In this document: one piece after another, positions 1-11,737 of the stretch
Numbering within the stretch: position 1 is the first letter of the stretch
Layout of the letters: each line of letters opens with the position of its first letter
From: Nymphaea colorata
Lineage: Eukaryota; Streptophyta; Magnoliopsida; Nymphaeales; Nymphaeaceae
Direction: 5' to 3'
DNA: 64,000 nucleotides
NCBI RefSeq assembly: GCF_008831285.2
Contig: NC_045146.1
Coordinates: 24,817,703 to 24,881,702 of the forward strand
Position numbers and translations under genes: made by a program
Notes under the pieces: generated by a model
What the model saw: the letters and a program-made list of their open reading frames with translations, nothing else
The model's database searches: none
What the model was told of the DNA's origin: nothing

Positions 1-110
1 CCCGCTGATATTGTAGTTGAGGACCGTACTTATGTTTGGTATCTCAAGATTATCAATAATGACCGCCCCGTACCTCCTGCAACATTTCCACACACCAATC
101 GTCGAATCAG

Positions 111-148
<38 letters not shown>

Positions 149-2270
149 TAAGGTAATATTTTGTTGTGTTTATGCTAATGCCCAAGGCCTAAAAAGCACT
201 GAATTCTTGGTGGCAATTTTAACAAGTAGGAGGAAAGTTATCCAACAATTGGCAGAAAAGAAATGAACCTCAACAGCTGTGTTAACTCGAAACTTTCGCT
301 TACCTCATCGTGTCAATATGATCCTGAAAAATTTTGGCAAGAGAGGGTTCTGAAGAAAAGTTGAAGAAAGGCTGTCGAACTATGCCCAGTCTTTTCCCGT
401 GAAGTCCGTCTTTTTTCAAGAATTGCTTGTACCCACCCACTGGAATGAACTTAGCAGCTTCTCTTGTTGCGATACTATCTCTTGGATCATATCCTACAAT
501 TTCATCTAACAAATAAACTGAATCTGCTACAGTTCTAGAGAAGGGCCTGCAAAGCAAAAGGGTATTTTAGAAAAAAAGCAAGCTAAAATAAAAACCGATG
601 AGCGCTTACGATAACATAGAATAAAAAATTGTTAACTTTATGCACAAAGTAATCATTGTCTAAAAATTTCTTTCTCCGTGCTTTCGTTTTCAACATCTTT
701 GCCATATTATAAACCAGACAGATCAATATTGGCACCTTCTTATTGCGTTTTCCCCCTTGCGGGGCTTTGTAGATATGATCTTTTAGGTATTAGAGGAAGT
801 ATGTGTAAACTAATAATTTTCACGTCCAAAAGTAAACAGCAATGACCATCCACAGTTTTTGGTAACTGAACTATGCTTGCTTGAGTGTTCTGATTGCTCT
901 GAAATATTAGTTGACTGGGAGCTACCAATTAATGGTTTCTCATCAACGTGCTATAGAGTGATTTGGGCCGTAATTCGTATTCAAGTTAGCCTTGAATTCA
1001 TCAGCTAAGTTTCAGGGTTAATTGCTCTGCCGTTATTTAGCACTGAACGAAGCAATTTGACCTCATCGTCAACATGAATACATGATCGAAGGAAGGAAGG
1101 CGCCAGGCAAGAACTGAGGTCGGAGTCGGACTCATGATCACCAATTTGAGATGAACGAAACTGGTTTAGCTCGAGTTCGATTCCCGCGGCATTATGAACT
1201 GAATAGCACCAAGCAGAAGGCTGACATCTGCTCCAGCAGATTACGTTTTATCCATTCAAACGCGCGCTTGCTAGTCCTTAATAATTGAGAAAAAATGTTC
1301 TTTCTCAGATCGTCTTCAGCATCAAACAAATGACTGAACATGGGGAAGCCAGAAGAACATTTTGCATGCGGGGGCTTAATTTACTCACCCGATGGTGTCC
1401 TGTCTTGGAGAAACAGGGATCATGCCAGCTCTGCTGGTGAGGCCGACCGTGGGCTTGATTCCGACTACGGAGTTAGCACTGGCCGGGCAGATGATGCTGC
1501 CGTCCGTCTCCGTCCCCAGCGATACCGGCGCCAAGTTTGCAGCCACGCCGGTGGCCGACCCCGTGCTCGAACCGCATGGGTCTGCAGTCGCTACGTATGG
1601 GTTCTGTTGTGGCCACAGTACAAAGAGCAGCACACGTTATTTCTCGTAAGCTCGAAGACTCCAGATCCAAAACCATGTTACGTTCAATCTCGGTTTGGGT
1701 CAAGGCTGATCCGACCCGAGCAAAGTGACTCACCATGGCTTGGCCGCCGCGAGCGCTCCATCCATTGGGCGTGGGGAACGACCGGAAATGGCCCCACTCG
1801 GTGAGGGCCGCCTTTCCCAGAATGATGGCCCCACACCGCCGGAGCCTGGTCACCACGCCGGCGTCCGTTCGCACCACCGAGCCCAGCAGCGCGAACGACC
1901 CCGCCGTGGTGTTGAGCCTGTCCTTCGTGGCCAGGCTGTCCTTGAGCAGCACCGGTATCCCGTGCAGCGGCGAGCGGGCCCGGTCCGGCCGCAGCCGCCT
2001 CTCCTCGTCGGCCTGGTCCGCCAGGGCCAGCGCATCCGGGTTCACCTCGATGACGGCCCTGAGCCGAGGGTTGAGCTCGCGAATGGCACCCAGGTAGTAC
2101 TCCACCACCTCCCTGGAGGTGAGCTCTTGGCGGTCGAAGGCGGTCCGTATCTGGTCGATCGTCGCCTCTTGAAATTCGAACCTCGCCGTCCGGTGAGCTC
2201 CATTTATGGCGGAAGAAATGTCTGAGAACAAGAAGCAGAAGAAGAGGCTTAGGGAGAGAAAGGAAGCCAT
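1..2270 (-). CDS. Amidase-signature family protein, paralogue 1 (3' end outside window)
   Basis: Secreted or endomembrane amidase of the plant 'probable amidase At4g34880' type, a Ser-cisSer-Lys hydrolase that cleaves amide bonds; the substrate is unknown. Exons on the minus strand: 2270-1734, 1603-1389, 546-304 and 76-1 (cut by the window edge). Together they give 357 codons in one frame. The start at 2270 is followed by a hydrophobic signal-like stretch (about residues 2-22). The catalytic triad is visible: Lys110 in VLLKDS, cis-Ser191 in CGSSTGSA and nucleophile Ser215 in ETDGSI. The PFSRTVADSVYLLDE and FIPVGGYKQF blocks follow in exon 3. Introns have GT-AG ends. Exons 2 and 3 are 215 and 243 bp, identical to those of the downstream paralogue, so the pair arose by tandem duplication. 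The C-terminal exon is missing only because the window ends. Confidence 0.9.
112..144. repeat. (AT)n microsatellite
   Basis: A pure TA dinucleotide run inside the intron between exons 3 and 4 of the first amidase gene. It is likely length-polymorphic. Confidence 0.95.
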
Positions 2271-2311
2271 GGCCTGGAGGTTTGAGCGAATAAGAGAGAG
2301 GACTTCGTTTA

Positions 2312-2323
2312 CGTTTATATAGC
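2312..2323 (-). promoter_or_regulatory. TATA box of amidase paralogue 1
   Basis: On the minus strand this reads GCTATATAAACG. It lies about 45 bp before the ATG at 2270, followed by a CT-rich leader. The spacing implies a very short 5' UTR. This is seen in sequence; promoter use is inferred. Confidence 0.5.
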
Positions 2324-3752
2324 GCTTCGTTGTCCCATAGCAATGGGTTAGCGAAGGTCTGAATTCGTGTCTTTGGTCAGAAAGGGATGATCTTGAATCC
2401 CTGATCGTCCGTCGTGCTCTCTGAGAAGTGAGAGTTTCGTGTGCTTCGAAGCAAGCGGACAGTAGTGGCGTCCATGAAACGGAAGGTGGGCGCATCGTTG
2501 TCATCCGATATGCGGTTAGATTGGAACGGCTTGGTGGATAAGGCGAACGATACCTCTCACGTGGTTGGTGCAAGCATGTTCACGTGTCCGGGAACCAGCT
2601 TTTCTCCACTTCTTCTGCTGAAGAGCAAGCATGACGGCAGTGAATTTTTTCTCTTCGTTTATATATAGAAAGGCACAGTAGCTACGTTTTCCGGCATGGG
2701 TTCCGGCTTGTGTTTATAATTATACGGATACACAAGGGGTTTTCGGCTCTCGCCTGACTACTTACTATAAACCTATTTCATGCTCACACGCATTTCCCTC
2801 CTAACAAACCCACTTCTTAACCATGGTTGGCTGGCCCATTTATTTAGACGCACTAGTTGGTTACAAGTGCAAAGTGAGAGAATAGTTAAAGACTAATTTT
2901 TGTTTTCATTATGTAATAAGAAAAATCTGATCAAAAGTGTAGCGAAAGATTCAATTGATCTCTTGTACTTCAAGCTGAATATCAACATCCCTTCTGTTTT
3001 GGACGAAATAATAAAGAAAATAAATATGGTTTGTAAGCCGTATAAAGCCACGGAAGAATATGCAAATATGGAAATCGTAGTAGTTTGCTTCCGGAGGAAG
3101 ACAATTCGAGTTTGGTTTCTAAACTTGTCCCATTTAAGCTTTTCCCAGCTTTCCTACTTGGTGTAGGGCCTGCCATGTGAGACCAGCTCTTTCTGTCACG
3201 GCTTAGAGGCAAGCTAGAAATTGGCATATGATTCCCATCACACCCCCGTTAACTCTTCCCTCAATCAATCAAAGCTTTGGAGCAATTTTTTTTATTTACA
3301 TGTTGATGTTCATTAAAAATTTAAAGTTTATTACTAGTGCCCATTAACCAGAAACTTCTGGTTCTATCCCTGCTATGGTGGGCATGCGGCGGTGATTATA
3401 GATCAAAGCTTTGAATACAGCTACCCATTTATCTCAGCACTGTGCTTTAGAATCAGAATCAGGTAAAAATTTCGTTTCATCAACGGAATGACAACATCCA
3501 AGGTGCTACATATATCACATAAAAGCGATGGATGGAGATCTAGTAGAGTTTATTATCAAGCCAGCAGGTTCAGAATGTGAACTTCTAAAACCAACACGAC
3601 CGCAAGCAAGTTATTATCATGACGAATCACGGCCAATAAAAGCATGCTATCTACACAACTGAACAGTGAAGGCCAAGAACAACACATTAAGCCTGTAAGT
3701 ATGGCTAGTAATTCCCTAAAAGCTGACTACATAAGTTCATTGCTTCAGAGGA
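2324..3752. other. Spacer between the two amidase genes
   Basis: AT-rich DNA between the promoter of paralogue 1 and the stop codon of paralogue 2. It should hold the upstream promoter of paralogue 1 and the 3' UTR of paralogue 2. I see no further gene; the short open frames here carry no recognisable domain. Confidence 0.6.
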
Positions 3753-6700
3753 TCAGACCTGAATCTTGGGGGGCTTTCTTATTTTAGTTGCCTGTTCGTA
3801 AGAGTAGGCAATTTCTATCAAGGTTGGTTCGGAACCCCTTAACCCACCGAAACATATCCCTATGGGCACCCCTTCTTTGCCATAGTACCCAGCAGGAACA
3901 CTGATTGCTGGGTACCCTCCAATGGCCAGAATATTGGAGGCAGAGTTGCTTGGTGTGACCAACGCATCCAACTTATTGTGCTTCATCAACTTCTCAAAAC
4001 CATTCTTGGACAGTTCCTCCATCGTCTTCACTGCCACCTTCACTTCCTCTGCCAGACCACCTGAGCTCTCGGATGCTAAGAAAACATCCTGCCCATACTC
4101 TTTCATCTTTTCCTGCAAAAGCAAACAGATACCACCTCCATATAACAATTTGTGTACATCGCATTGGTAGGGCTCGATTCAAACAGAGGACAAGACACCA
4201 CAAATTTAACTCTAGATAGAAAAAGGTCAAAAATTTTTAGTCCATTACCTTTTCTCTACAAATCTCAAAAGGATAATCCAATCAGTATTCTTTCGTTTAA
4301 TTTCAAGATCATATCCCTATTGGATATGATTAGCTTCACAACAGAAAATCCACTTCCATTACTCTTTAATGGTATATTATATTCGATCATTCGATATTGT
4401 CTTCATAAGTAGGCTTCTAGAATGGTTCGGAATGATCAACTAAAAACATGAGAATTCAGATCCTGGTCAAACTCAGGAAAGCGAGAAAAGCAAAGCCTCA
4501 AATCAGCAGGCCCGGTAAACAGGCATTTCTTGGCAGCTAGAGAAGATTGAGTACCTGGATTGGGTGTCTTTCGTTGAAAGCAATCACATCAGCTAGCGAT
4601 CTTACAGAAGAACTCTTAAGGCCTTTCAGGTAAGAATTCAGATTCTGCCTAAATTCATACAGCAGAGCAGTCGACTCTCCACTCTTAGACCAGTTACGGA
4701 TGGTGCTTATGTTGGATATCACAAGATTATCGACCAGGATTGCCCCATGCCTCCTGCAACAGACTTTTATGTCAAGACATGTATTCATGCACAACATTAG
4801 ATGTGTAAAAATCAGTGGGGGAAATGCAAAGAACTTGGCACAAAATTTGGCTTAGGTAGTTAATAATCTTGATAGTTCTTGATAGTATTTACCGAGAAAC
4901 CTTTACATCTCTTCTTCTTTTCAATTCACTTCCTGGTTCACACTGCTTTCCTGAAACTCGTTGCCCTATAAGCTAGAGTGACCAATTGAATTCCCGCTTC
5001 CGCTTCGCATATCTTTCACGCATGGATTTTAATCACTCGTAACATGGTTGACGTATGAAATATATTTAGCTATAGTTGGCAACAATAAAATTATGCCAAT
5101 AGCTTCACAAGTGAATGACATTTGGACTACGGCCCTCATTTATTTATGCAATTGTAATCTGTCTGAATTAGTCTATTCGAATCGAATTGGTTACCAATTT
5201 GACTGAAGATTCAAGAGTGTCATGTAAGCTTTGTTGTTTTTAATTCTTTGATTTTAATGCTTCAATACTATTTATCTATTCATAACCAATTCAGCTGAAT
5301 TGACGAATATTTTTTATATAAACTGTCGAGCTTCTGAAGTGAATTTTAATGGTAAACAAGAAAAATCAATTTTTTTTTTTCAATAGCCTACATCCATGCA
5401 GGAACTTCTTGTGAAGACCGGTGATGCTAAAATCTTCTCTTCCTTGCGTTTGGTATTTTACCTCATCGTATGGAGATGATCCTCGAAAATCTTGGCAACA
5501 GAAGGTTGATCAGAAAAATTAAAGAAAGGCTGTGGAACTATGCCAAGCCTTTTCCCACGAAGCCCATCATTTCTCAAAAATTGTCTGTACCCTCCTACAG
5601 GAATGAACTTTGCAGCTTTCTCTGTCGCCTCCTTATCCCTGGCATCATAACCCACAATTTCCTCCAACACGTATACCGCGTCCGCCACGGTTCTACAGAT
5701 GGGCCTACTCAAGAAAAAGGAAAAGATAAAGGAGGAAGGCGCAATGAGATGAATGGAATATCCAGTAATGCTAGTAAAAGTTTCAGGCAAATCTGTCTAC
5801 GCCCACATGAAGATACGCCTACCCAATGGTGTCCTGCCTTGGAGAGAGAGGGACGACGCCGGCTCTGCTCGTGAGTCCGACGGTGGGCTTGATCCCAACC
5901 ACCGAATTTTTATCAGCAGGGCAGATGATGGAGCCATGCGTCTCTGTTCCTAGTGATACCGCCACCATGTTGGCGGCGACGCCTATGGCGGAGCCGGTGC
6001 TGGAACCACACGGGCTGGCCGTCGCCACATATGGATTCTGTACCATAGGCAAGCATATCACACATTATGAGGACAACCCAATTAGGGAACTACAGAGAAA
6101 GAGGAAAAAGAAAATGCATGAATTAGGGAACTACAGAGAAAGAGGACAACCCAAATCACACTTATTAGTATCAGTGCCAATATGCATCTACTAAGGTAAA
6201 AGGAAATGACTACAAGGAGACTAAAACTGTTTCACTAAAACATCTGCCAATAAAGAGCCTGTGTTAGTTAAACACAGTGGCTCGTTTTTTTAAATTGAAG
6301 AACTGACAGCCCGGCTTATATATCAGTGAAAGGGATATCATGTAAGAAAATCAAAATGTAAACATGTTTGGGGTCTAAGTGGATCTATTCAACTCAACTC
6401 AAGTGTCGACTCAACTTACCATCGTTTGCAAACCAGAGAAAAAAAATACACAAAAAAGTGTTGTATCCATTGAATGTTAACTACCCCAAGTAAGCGGGCT
6501 ACTACGGCCCTTAGGCCACTCATCCCCATTTCAAGTTGAATTTTCTTGTAACTATAACGAGACCCAACTCATCGATAATAACGGGACCCAGAAATTTTGA
6601 TATCGGATCACAAGGGTGCTCATGCAGATGGGGGCTGGCAAGATGCAAGGGAAGAGCGAGCTCACCATGGGTTGACCGACCCTGGCGTTCCACCCCTGGG

Positions 6701-7214
6701 GGGCGAACCTCGAGCGGACGCCATACCACTCGCTCATGGAGGCCTTCCCCAAGATGATGGCCCCGCTACGCCGCAGCCTCCTCGCCACGCCCGCATCTCT
6801 CCGCACAGCCGAGCCCACCAGCGCCAGCGATCCCGCTGTCGTGTTCAGACTGTCCTTCGTCCCGATCGAGTCCTTGAGCAACACCGGAATCCCGTGCAGC
6901 GTCGACCCAGCCCGTCCCCGCTGCCCCCTCTCCTCATCGGCCTTGTCCGCCAGAGCCAGGGCCTCCGGGTTCACCTCGATGACGGCCCTAAGTCGAGGGT
7001 TGAGCTTGTCGATGGCGTCCAGGTAGTACTCCACCAGCTGCCTCGAGGTCAGCTCCTGCCGCTCGAAGGCTGACCGTATCTTCTCTATCGTCGCCTCCCT
7101 GAACTCGAACTTCGCAGTGCTGTGAATTCCATTAATATAGGTGGGAAAGAGGGAGAGGAGGAAGAGGAAGATGAGTCTGGTTACAGAGAGAAAGGGCGGA
7201 AATGGGTTTGACAT
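3753..7214 (-). CDS. Amidase-signature family protein, paralogue 2 (complete)
   Basis: Complete five-exon amidase: 7214-6666, 6037-5823, 5704-5462, 4753-4555 and 4112-3753, giving 1566 bp and 521 aa with stop at 3755-3753. The N-terminus has a hydrophobic signal-like segment (about residues 10-28). Catalytic residues: Lys114 (VLLKDS), cis-Ser195 (CGSSTGSA) and nucleophile Ser219. The block around the nucleophile reads ETHGSI, with His217 where paralogue 1 and many relatives have Asp. The C-terminal exon carries ALVTPSNSAS, GYPAISVPAGY and GVPIGICFGG, typical of the family's substrate-pocket end. All introns are GT-AG and phases match. Length fits plant homologues. It is probably an active amide hydrolase of unknown substrate; the His change could alter the pocket or be neutral. 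It lies head-to-tail with paralogue 1. Confidence 0.93.
6080..6145. repeat. Short tandem duplication in amidase intron 1
   Basis: Two copies of a 25-bp block (AATTAGGGAACTACAGAGAA and on) start 41 bp apart at 6080 and 6121, inside the intron between exons 1 and 2 of the complete amidase. The flanking ACAACCC is also repeated. Confidence 0.9.
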
Positions 7215-8318
7215 TGAGCCCGGCCGAGCAAAGGGGGGAAGAAGGAGCTCCTTTTGTCATTGCTCTCATTTTCTTCTTTCGGCCTTATTAACATGACCAG
7301 CTCTGGTCTTCCTTATGCACGTCGCTTTTAATGGAAACTGCCAAACGAACGTCTCCGAGTTCCTCCTAAGACTCTGCTACCAAAAAAAAAAAAAAAAAAC
7401 TCGATCTTTTTTTTTAAATAAGAATTTTACTTCTGATTCATACCCATTTCGCAGCTGTTTCCTCTATGCAAGTATTTATGTACAAGTCCTTTTATGAAGT
7501 GGTGTGGTTGAGATGATATAAAGAATGTCTGTGACGAGGATAGAACATGTGATGAATCACGAGGAACTTCTTTTACTTTAAAGATGACGGACGGGCCTAC
7601 CACTTGCAAGGCTTGGTGTGTCGAGGGGTTTGTGGTTTGAGATGGACGCAGGTGGAAAGAGATGGGCCTCATGGTTTGGGTGGTTTTAGCTGCGCAGGAT
7701 TCGCTCTCTCCATGATCATGTGCAGCCTCTACTTAGCAGGTATATCAATGGATCATATTTGAATCGAATCTGTCTATTGAACTACTTCAAAAAAAAAATT
7801 AATGTCCGATTAATTCATGTTCAGTTGCAGATGATCAATATAGTAAAATCCCATATCCATACTTGCAAGTTGGTTTTTAACATACCACAATGTATATTAA
7901 TATAATACCTTCCAAAGTATTTCCCTTCCCGTCCCAAGAATGCATAAACCATGTGTCTGAAGTTTTGTTTAACGTTCAAACTAGATTTAATTAAGCATGC
8001 TAATTGTTAAAAGAGGGAGACAGAGAGAGAAGATAGAGAGAGACAGCATGGAGTCCCATATTATTTCTTTATTAGTGTTCGAAGTACTTCACACATTGAA
8101 AGCCTGTGAAAGGAAATGTCTTTTGAACCTCATGATATGCACATCCAGATCCATAATAGCAGACATAGCTGATACCAACTTTATTTTGAACCTCGCCCTC
8201 TAGAATCCATGACGGCTTAATACTAGAACCTCACGAGTTCAAGCCTAGAACTTGACATGATCAAAGAAAAGAAGATCCCAAGGTCTCCTCCTTTGCATAT
8301 GCATCTTGAACACCCTGA
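7215..8318. other. Spacer between Ole e 1-domain gene and amidase 2
   Basis: Holds the 5' flank of the complete amidase (a weak AT-rich TTAATAA lies about 80 bp upstream of its ATG on the minus strand), a poly-A run near 7381-7400 and a purine-rich GAGA stretch near 8010-8045. The 3' UTR of the Ole e 1-domain gene should lie at the right end. No gene is recognised. Confidence 0.55.
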
Positions 8319-9721
8319 TCAGCTGCTACAAGTAGGCAAGTGACAGTTTGTGACATTGCCGGGGCCAGAGTTCGCTCTCCTGAACCTCAGGGCCTGCATG
8401 AGAGCCTCCTTCTCTGGGCCTTCCAGCGCCCAAGTCATGCGCCCCAGCACGGTGAGAGTATTATACTCGAACTGGGCGTTGCCGAAAGAGTTGAGAAGGG
8501 CAGCCGTCCCTTCTCTGAGAAGGGTCTTGTAAACATCCCCCCTCCCGTGAAGGGCCTCCCATAGGGTCAAGTCTGTCCCATACTTCCAGGCCGCCGGCAA
8601 ACCAAATGCCATCGCCACCTTCGTGTCCGGTCGAACCACCCTCCAGTTGCACTTGTTTTCAGGCATTGTCCAGTTCCTGTTGGATTACCTCTTCACAGTA
8701 AGAAAAGAAAAAAAAATAATTCCAAAATTAAATCTGCACGTATGTAAAGAAAATTTTGCTTTGCCAAAGTGTTGCCTCGTATAAATCTGCATATATATAT
8801 ATATTGTAAAATGTAAACTGTAAACTTTTCGAGACTTTCAAATTTTAACGTGTTTTCTCATTGTAATATTAATTGGGTGCATTTCGTGACATATTCGATA
8901 GCCAAAAGGATGCAAATGAAAGTTGGTAGAGGCCCAAAGTAAAAGTGGTGACAGTACTGGTAGGTGCATGCTGATTGCTGGCTGAAAGGCGTTGGCGGCA
9001 AGGCAATCGCCGGAGGAGTAGGGGATGCAGTGGGAGACGGGGTTTGGGAGGCAGAAACGCGGCAGAAGGCCATGGCCTTGGTCGGCTGCGTGAGCAATGG
9101 GCCGGCCGTGTACATATCCAAGTTGAACAGCCTGAAGTTGAGATTCAATCGGGTGGCGGAGCTGGCCGACCCACCGCAGCGGGAGCCGTGGGGCATCTTC
9201 ACCACCTGGGCCCAGCAGCGTCTCATGTCAGGGTTGCCTGGCAAACTCATCCAGTAGTGCCCCAGTCGGTTGGTGCTGCTCTCCTTCAACACGCTCACCT
9301 GCCCGTCCTCGCCGGCACAAGCCAGTGCTACCTTCACCCCTTCCCGAAAATGAAAAACAAAACGAACATCAACTCAAATGTGATCAACCACTTGAATTTA
9401 GTAACATTGATTTACACAAAATACACTAAAAGTCAGGAAAGATCATACTCGTAGCCTCCATTAATCATGATTCACAACTTACTGTTTCATCGAACTTTTC
9501 GTAGCAGAGTCAGGGTTGAAAACGGTATAAAACTCACCAGAATGAGGGTAATCGGAGAAGCCCATCCTACCATCCTTGCATCTGTCGCAGAACACGACTC
9601 CTGAGACCACCACTTCTGCTACTGTAAACTCCACGGCCGTGGCCGCAACCGCTAGACAGATAATGAGTGCTCTGCTGAGAGAACCCATCTCAGAGCGAGA
9701 GAGAAAGAATCTGCTGGACAT
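8319..9721 (-). CDS. Secreted Ole e 1-domain protein with plant-specific C-terminal domain
   Basis: Three exons on the minus strand: 9721-9538, 9339-8958 and 8676-8319, all with GT-AG introns, giving 307 aa. A second ATG at 9688 (MGSLSRALIICLAV) gives a cleaner signal peptide and a 296-aa product, and is perhaps the real start. After the signal comes an Ole e 1/extensin-type fold with the hallmark VVFCDRCKDG, then a Cys-containing GVKVALACAG strand, RRCWAQVV and a Tyr-Thr-Ala-Gly-Pro segment. A Pro/Thr/Ser-rich linker follows (SQTPSPTASPTPP). The last exon encodes about 115 residues with GRGDVYKTLLREGTAALLNS and ALRFRRANSG, a conserved plant C-terminal domain without known activity. Ole e 1 proteins are apoplastic or wall-associated, so a wall or secretory role is likely. 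It is not recognised as a named gene. Confidence 0.87.
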
Positions 9722-11666
9722 GCACGCTCATTTAGCGAACAGCAAGTCAATAAATAGAGGGAAGGAGAGTTAAGAAGGACGGACGGGGCTGGTGAGGAAG
9801 GCGCTGGCACTACGTTTAATTCCTGGTGCTCTTTTCCTGCATGTCACAAGAAGCGAAGCAACCTCTCACCAGTCTGCAACTTTATTTAATTCTTTATAAT
9901 TGAAAAAGTTGGAAATGCGAAAATGCCAGCATCCTGAATCTTGTGAAGAGCTAAGCATTTGAACCTTTTCTTGTTTTCATCGTCAGAGAAAAGGAGAAGA
10001 GGCACTAAAGCAAATCAAGATTTAAAGACATTTTATAAAAGCAAACCTCAAAGAAAAGGCGCAATAAAACTAAAAAACATCAATTCGTGACATTCCTCAC
10101 TACGTACAATTCGTTTCTTCCGACCAAGATGACCTAAACTCAGAATTTGGCTAGAGAAAGACTAGGTAATTAATTAGGATGGTGGAAAGACTGACTGGTT
10201 GGTTATGCCCTGCAAAGGAAAAGACTCTTGTTTTCTGTCACACGTAGAAAAAGTTAAAAGAAAAAGAAGGTTGTTGCAGGCAGGTTGATTTTTACAGGTC
10301 GGGTTCAGTGGCTGTTAAATGAACATGTAAAATTTTCATGAGCGTTCCACTGCCAGTTCAAATAATACTGCATGGTCGGTCTTGAGTAAGGTTACTTTCA
10401 TGAATGCGTATATAAATGGCACACCCTTGGGCTACTTCAACTAGTGACTCCTCCATGAGTACTGCGCCCGAGTTGCCAAGGAAGCAGTTTATGATGGTCT
10501 CGATGTTTAAATTGACCGTGTACAGGGTTTCTCATGTAGAAAGCCGAAGTTTCCACCCAACTCCTCATCTTAAAAATACAAAATCTCCAACCGGTTTGTG
10601 TATTGGTAGACCTGTAGAAAGTTGAAACCTCCGAAACAAAACAAAAACTGATCGCCTGCCAACTCTTCCTGCTTCATTGCGCCAACCCAGTGGTTGCATG
10701 AAACGCACCAATTAACCCAACCAATGCACTAAATGGATTTCCATCCAACTAGGAAAGAGCCATGCCCAACGTGAGACCAGGCCGAGATAGAGTCCGGCGC
10801 AAAAGTAAACTGGCGAAGTATTTTGAACTCGGAAGGGAAGCTCGGGTCAGTCCCAACCACCCCTGAACAATGTTGCCAACTGGGGAGGTAAATTTTTGAT
10901 AAAACAAGTGATCCAGGCTGAATCAATAAGAGGATAGTTGGTTGGACCAGATCGTAGATCCAAAGGGTCTGATTTTTAATAAGGGGCCGACCTTAAATCC
11001 ATAATTCTAACCAACTTAAGATTTCAAAACCGATTGATTAAGATTCACATTGTGCCTCAAATTCAGATATCTCAAGCCAGAGTAAAGGGGCTATGACTCA
11101 ACATCCATCGGCACAGGGTTTACCAGTTTTCATAATGTAATCCTTCCATCTTTCAAACTTTAGATCTCAGATACTTGTTAGGAAATTAGAAGGCGTTTGA
11201 TTGCACAGGAACGCCACCTAACAGAACAGGCGGGAATCGCGGGATCTGTTAATTTGAAACCGACGCCCAACAGTTGGATGCATAACAGGCGCTCACGAGA
11301 GAAAGTTGCGTGTGCCGTGTACACGGTACACGGTAAAGGAGAAAATGATGTTTTGGTAATTTATTAAAAATGTTTTTATCTTTTTTTATTTTTATTTTCA
11401 CAAAAAAAAAAGTTTTTTTCTTTTCAATTTGAACTAAGGTGTTCTAGTCATTAATCGTATCAGCCTACTAAAATTTGTGCATTAGTATGACTGGCATAAT
11501 CACGGTCACGGACAGAACAGTGTTGTCCCGTGGCTAAACAACAAGACGTGCTTGTGCTGCGTCCCCCATGTTCTTTCCCTCTCCCTCTCCTCTTATCCAG
11601 CGCCCTCTTCTTCTCTCCTCTCCAGCGGTGCGCTTCTCTTATGCTCTCCTTGGCCAAGTATGGCGA

Positions 11667-11668
<2 letters not shown>

Positions 11669-11734
<66 letters not shown>
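11669..11734. repeat. (CT)n-(AT)n compound microsatellite
   Basis: About 15 CT units run directly into about 18 AT units. This explains several apparent open frames rich in Leu-Ser and Ile-Tyr at this place. Confidence 0.95.

Positions 11735-11737
<3 letters not shown>

Noticed and set aside
1120-1195. tRNA-like box B sequence (GAGTTCGATTCCC) with a possible upstream A-box region.
   Set aside because: No cloverleaf can be drawn with paired acceptor and anticodon stems. It is at most a tRNA-derived SINE scrap.
1684-2343. Long overlapping frames on both strands over amidase exon 1.
   Set aside because: Shadows of the GC-rich real coding exon.
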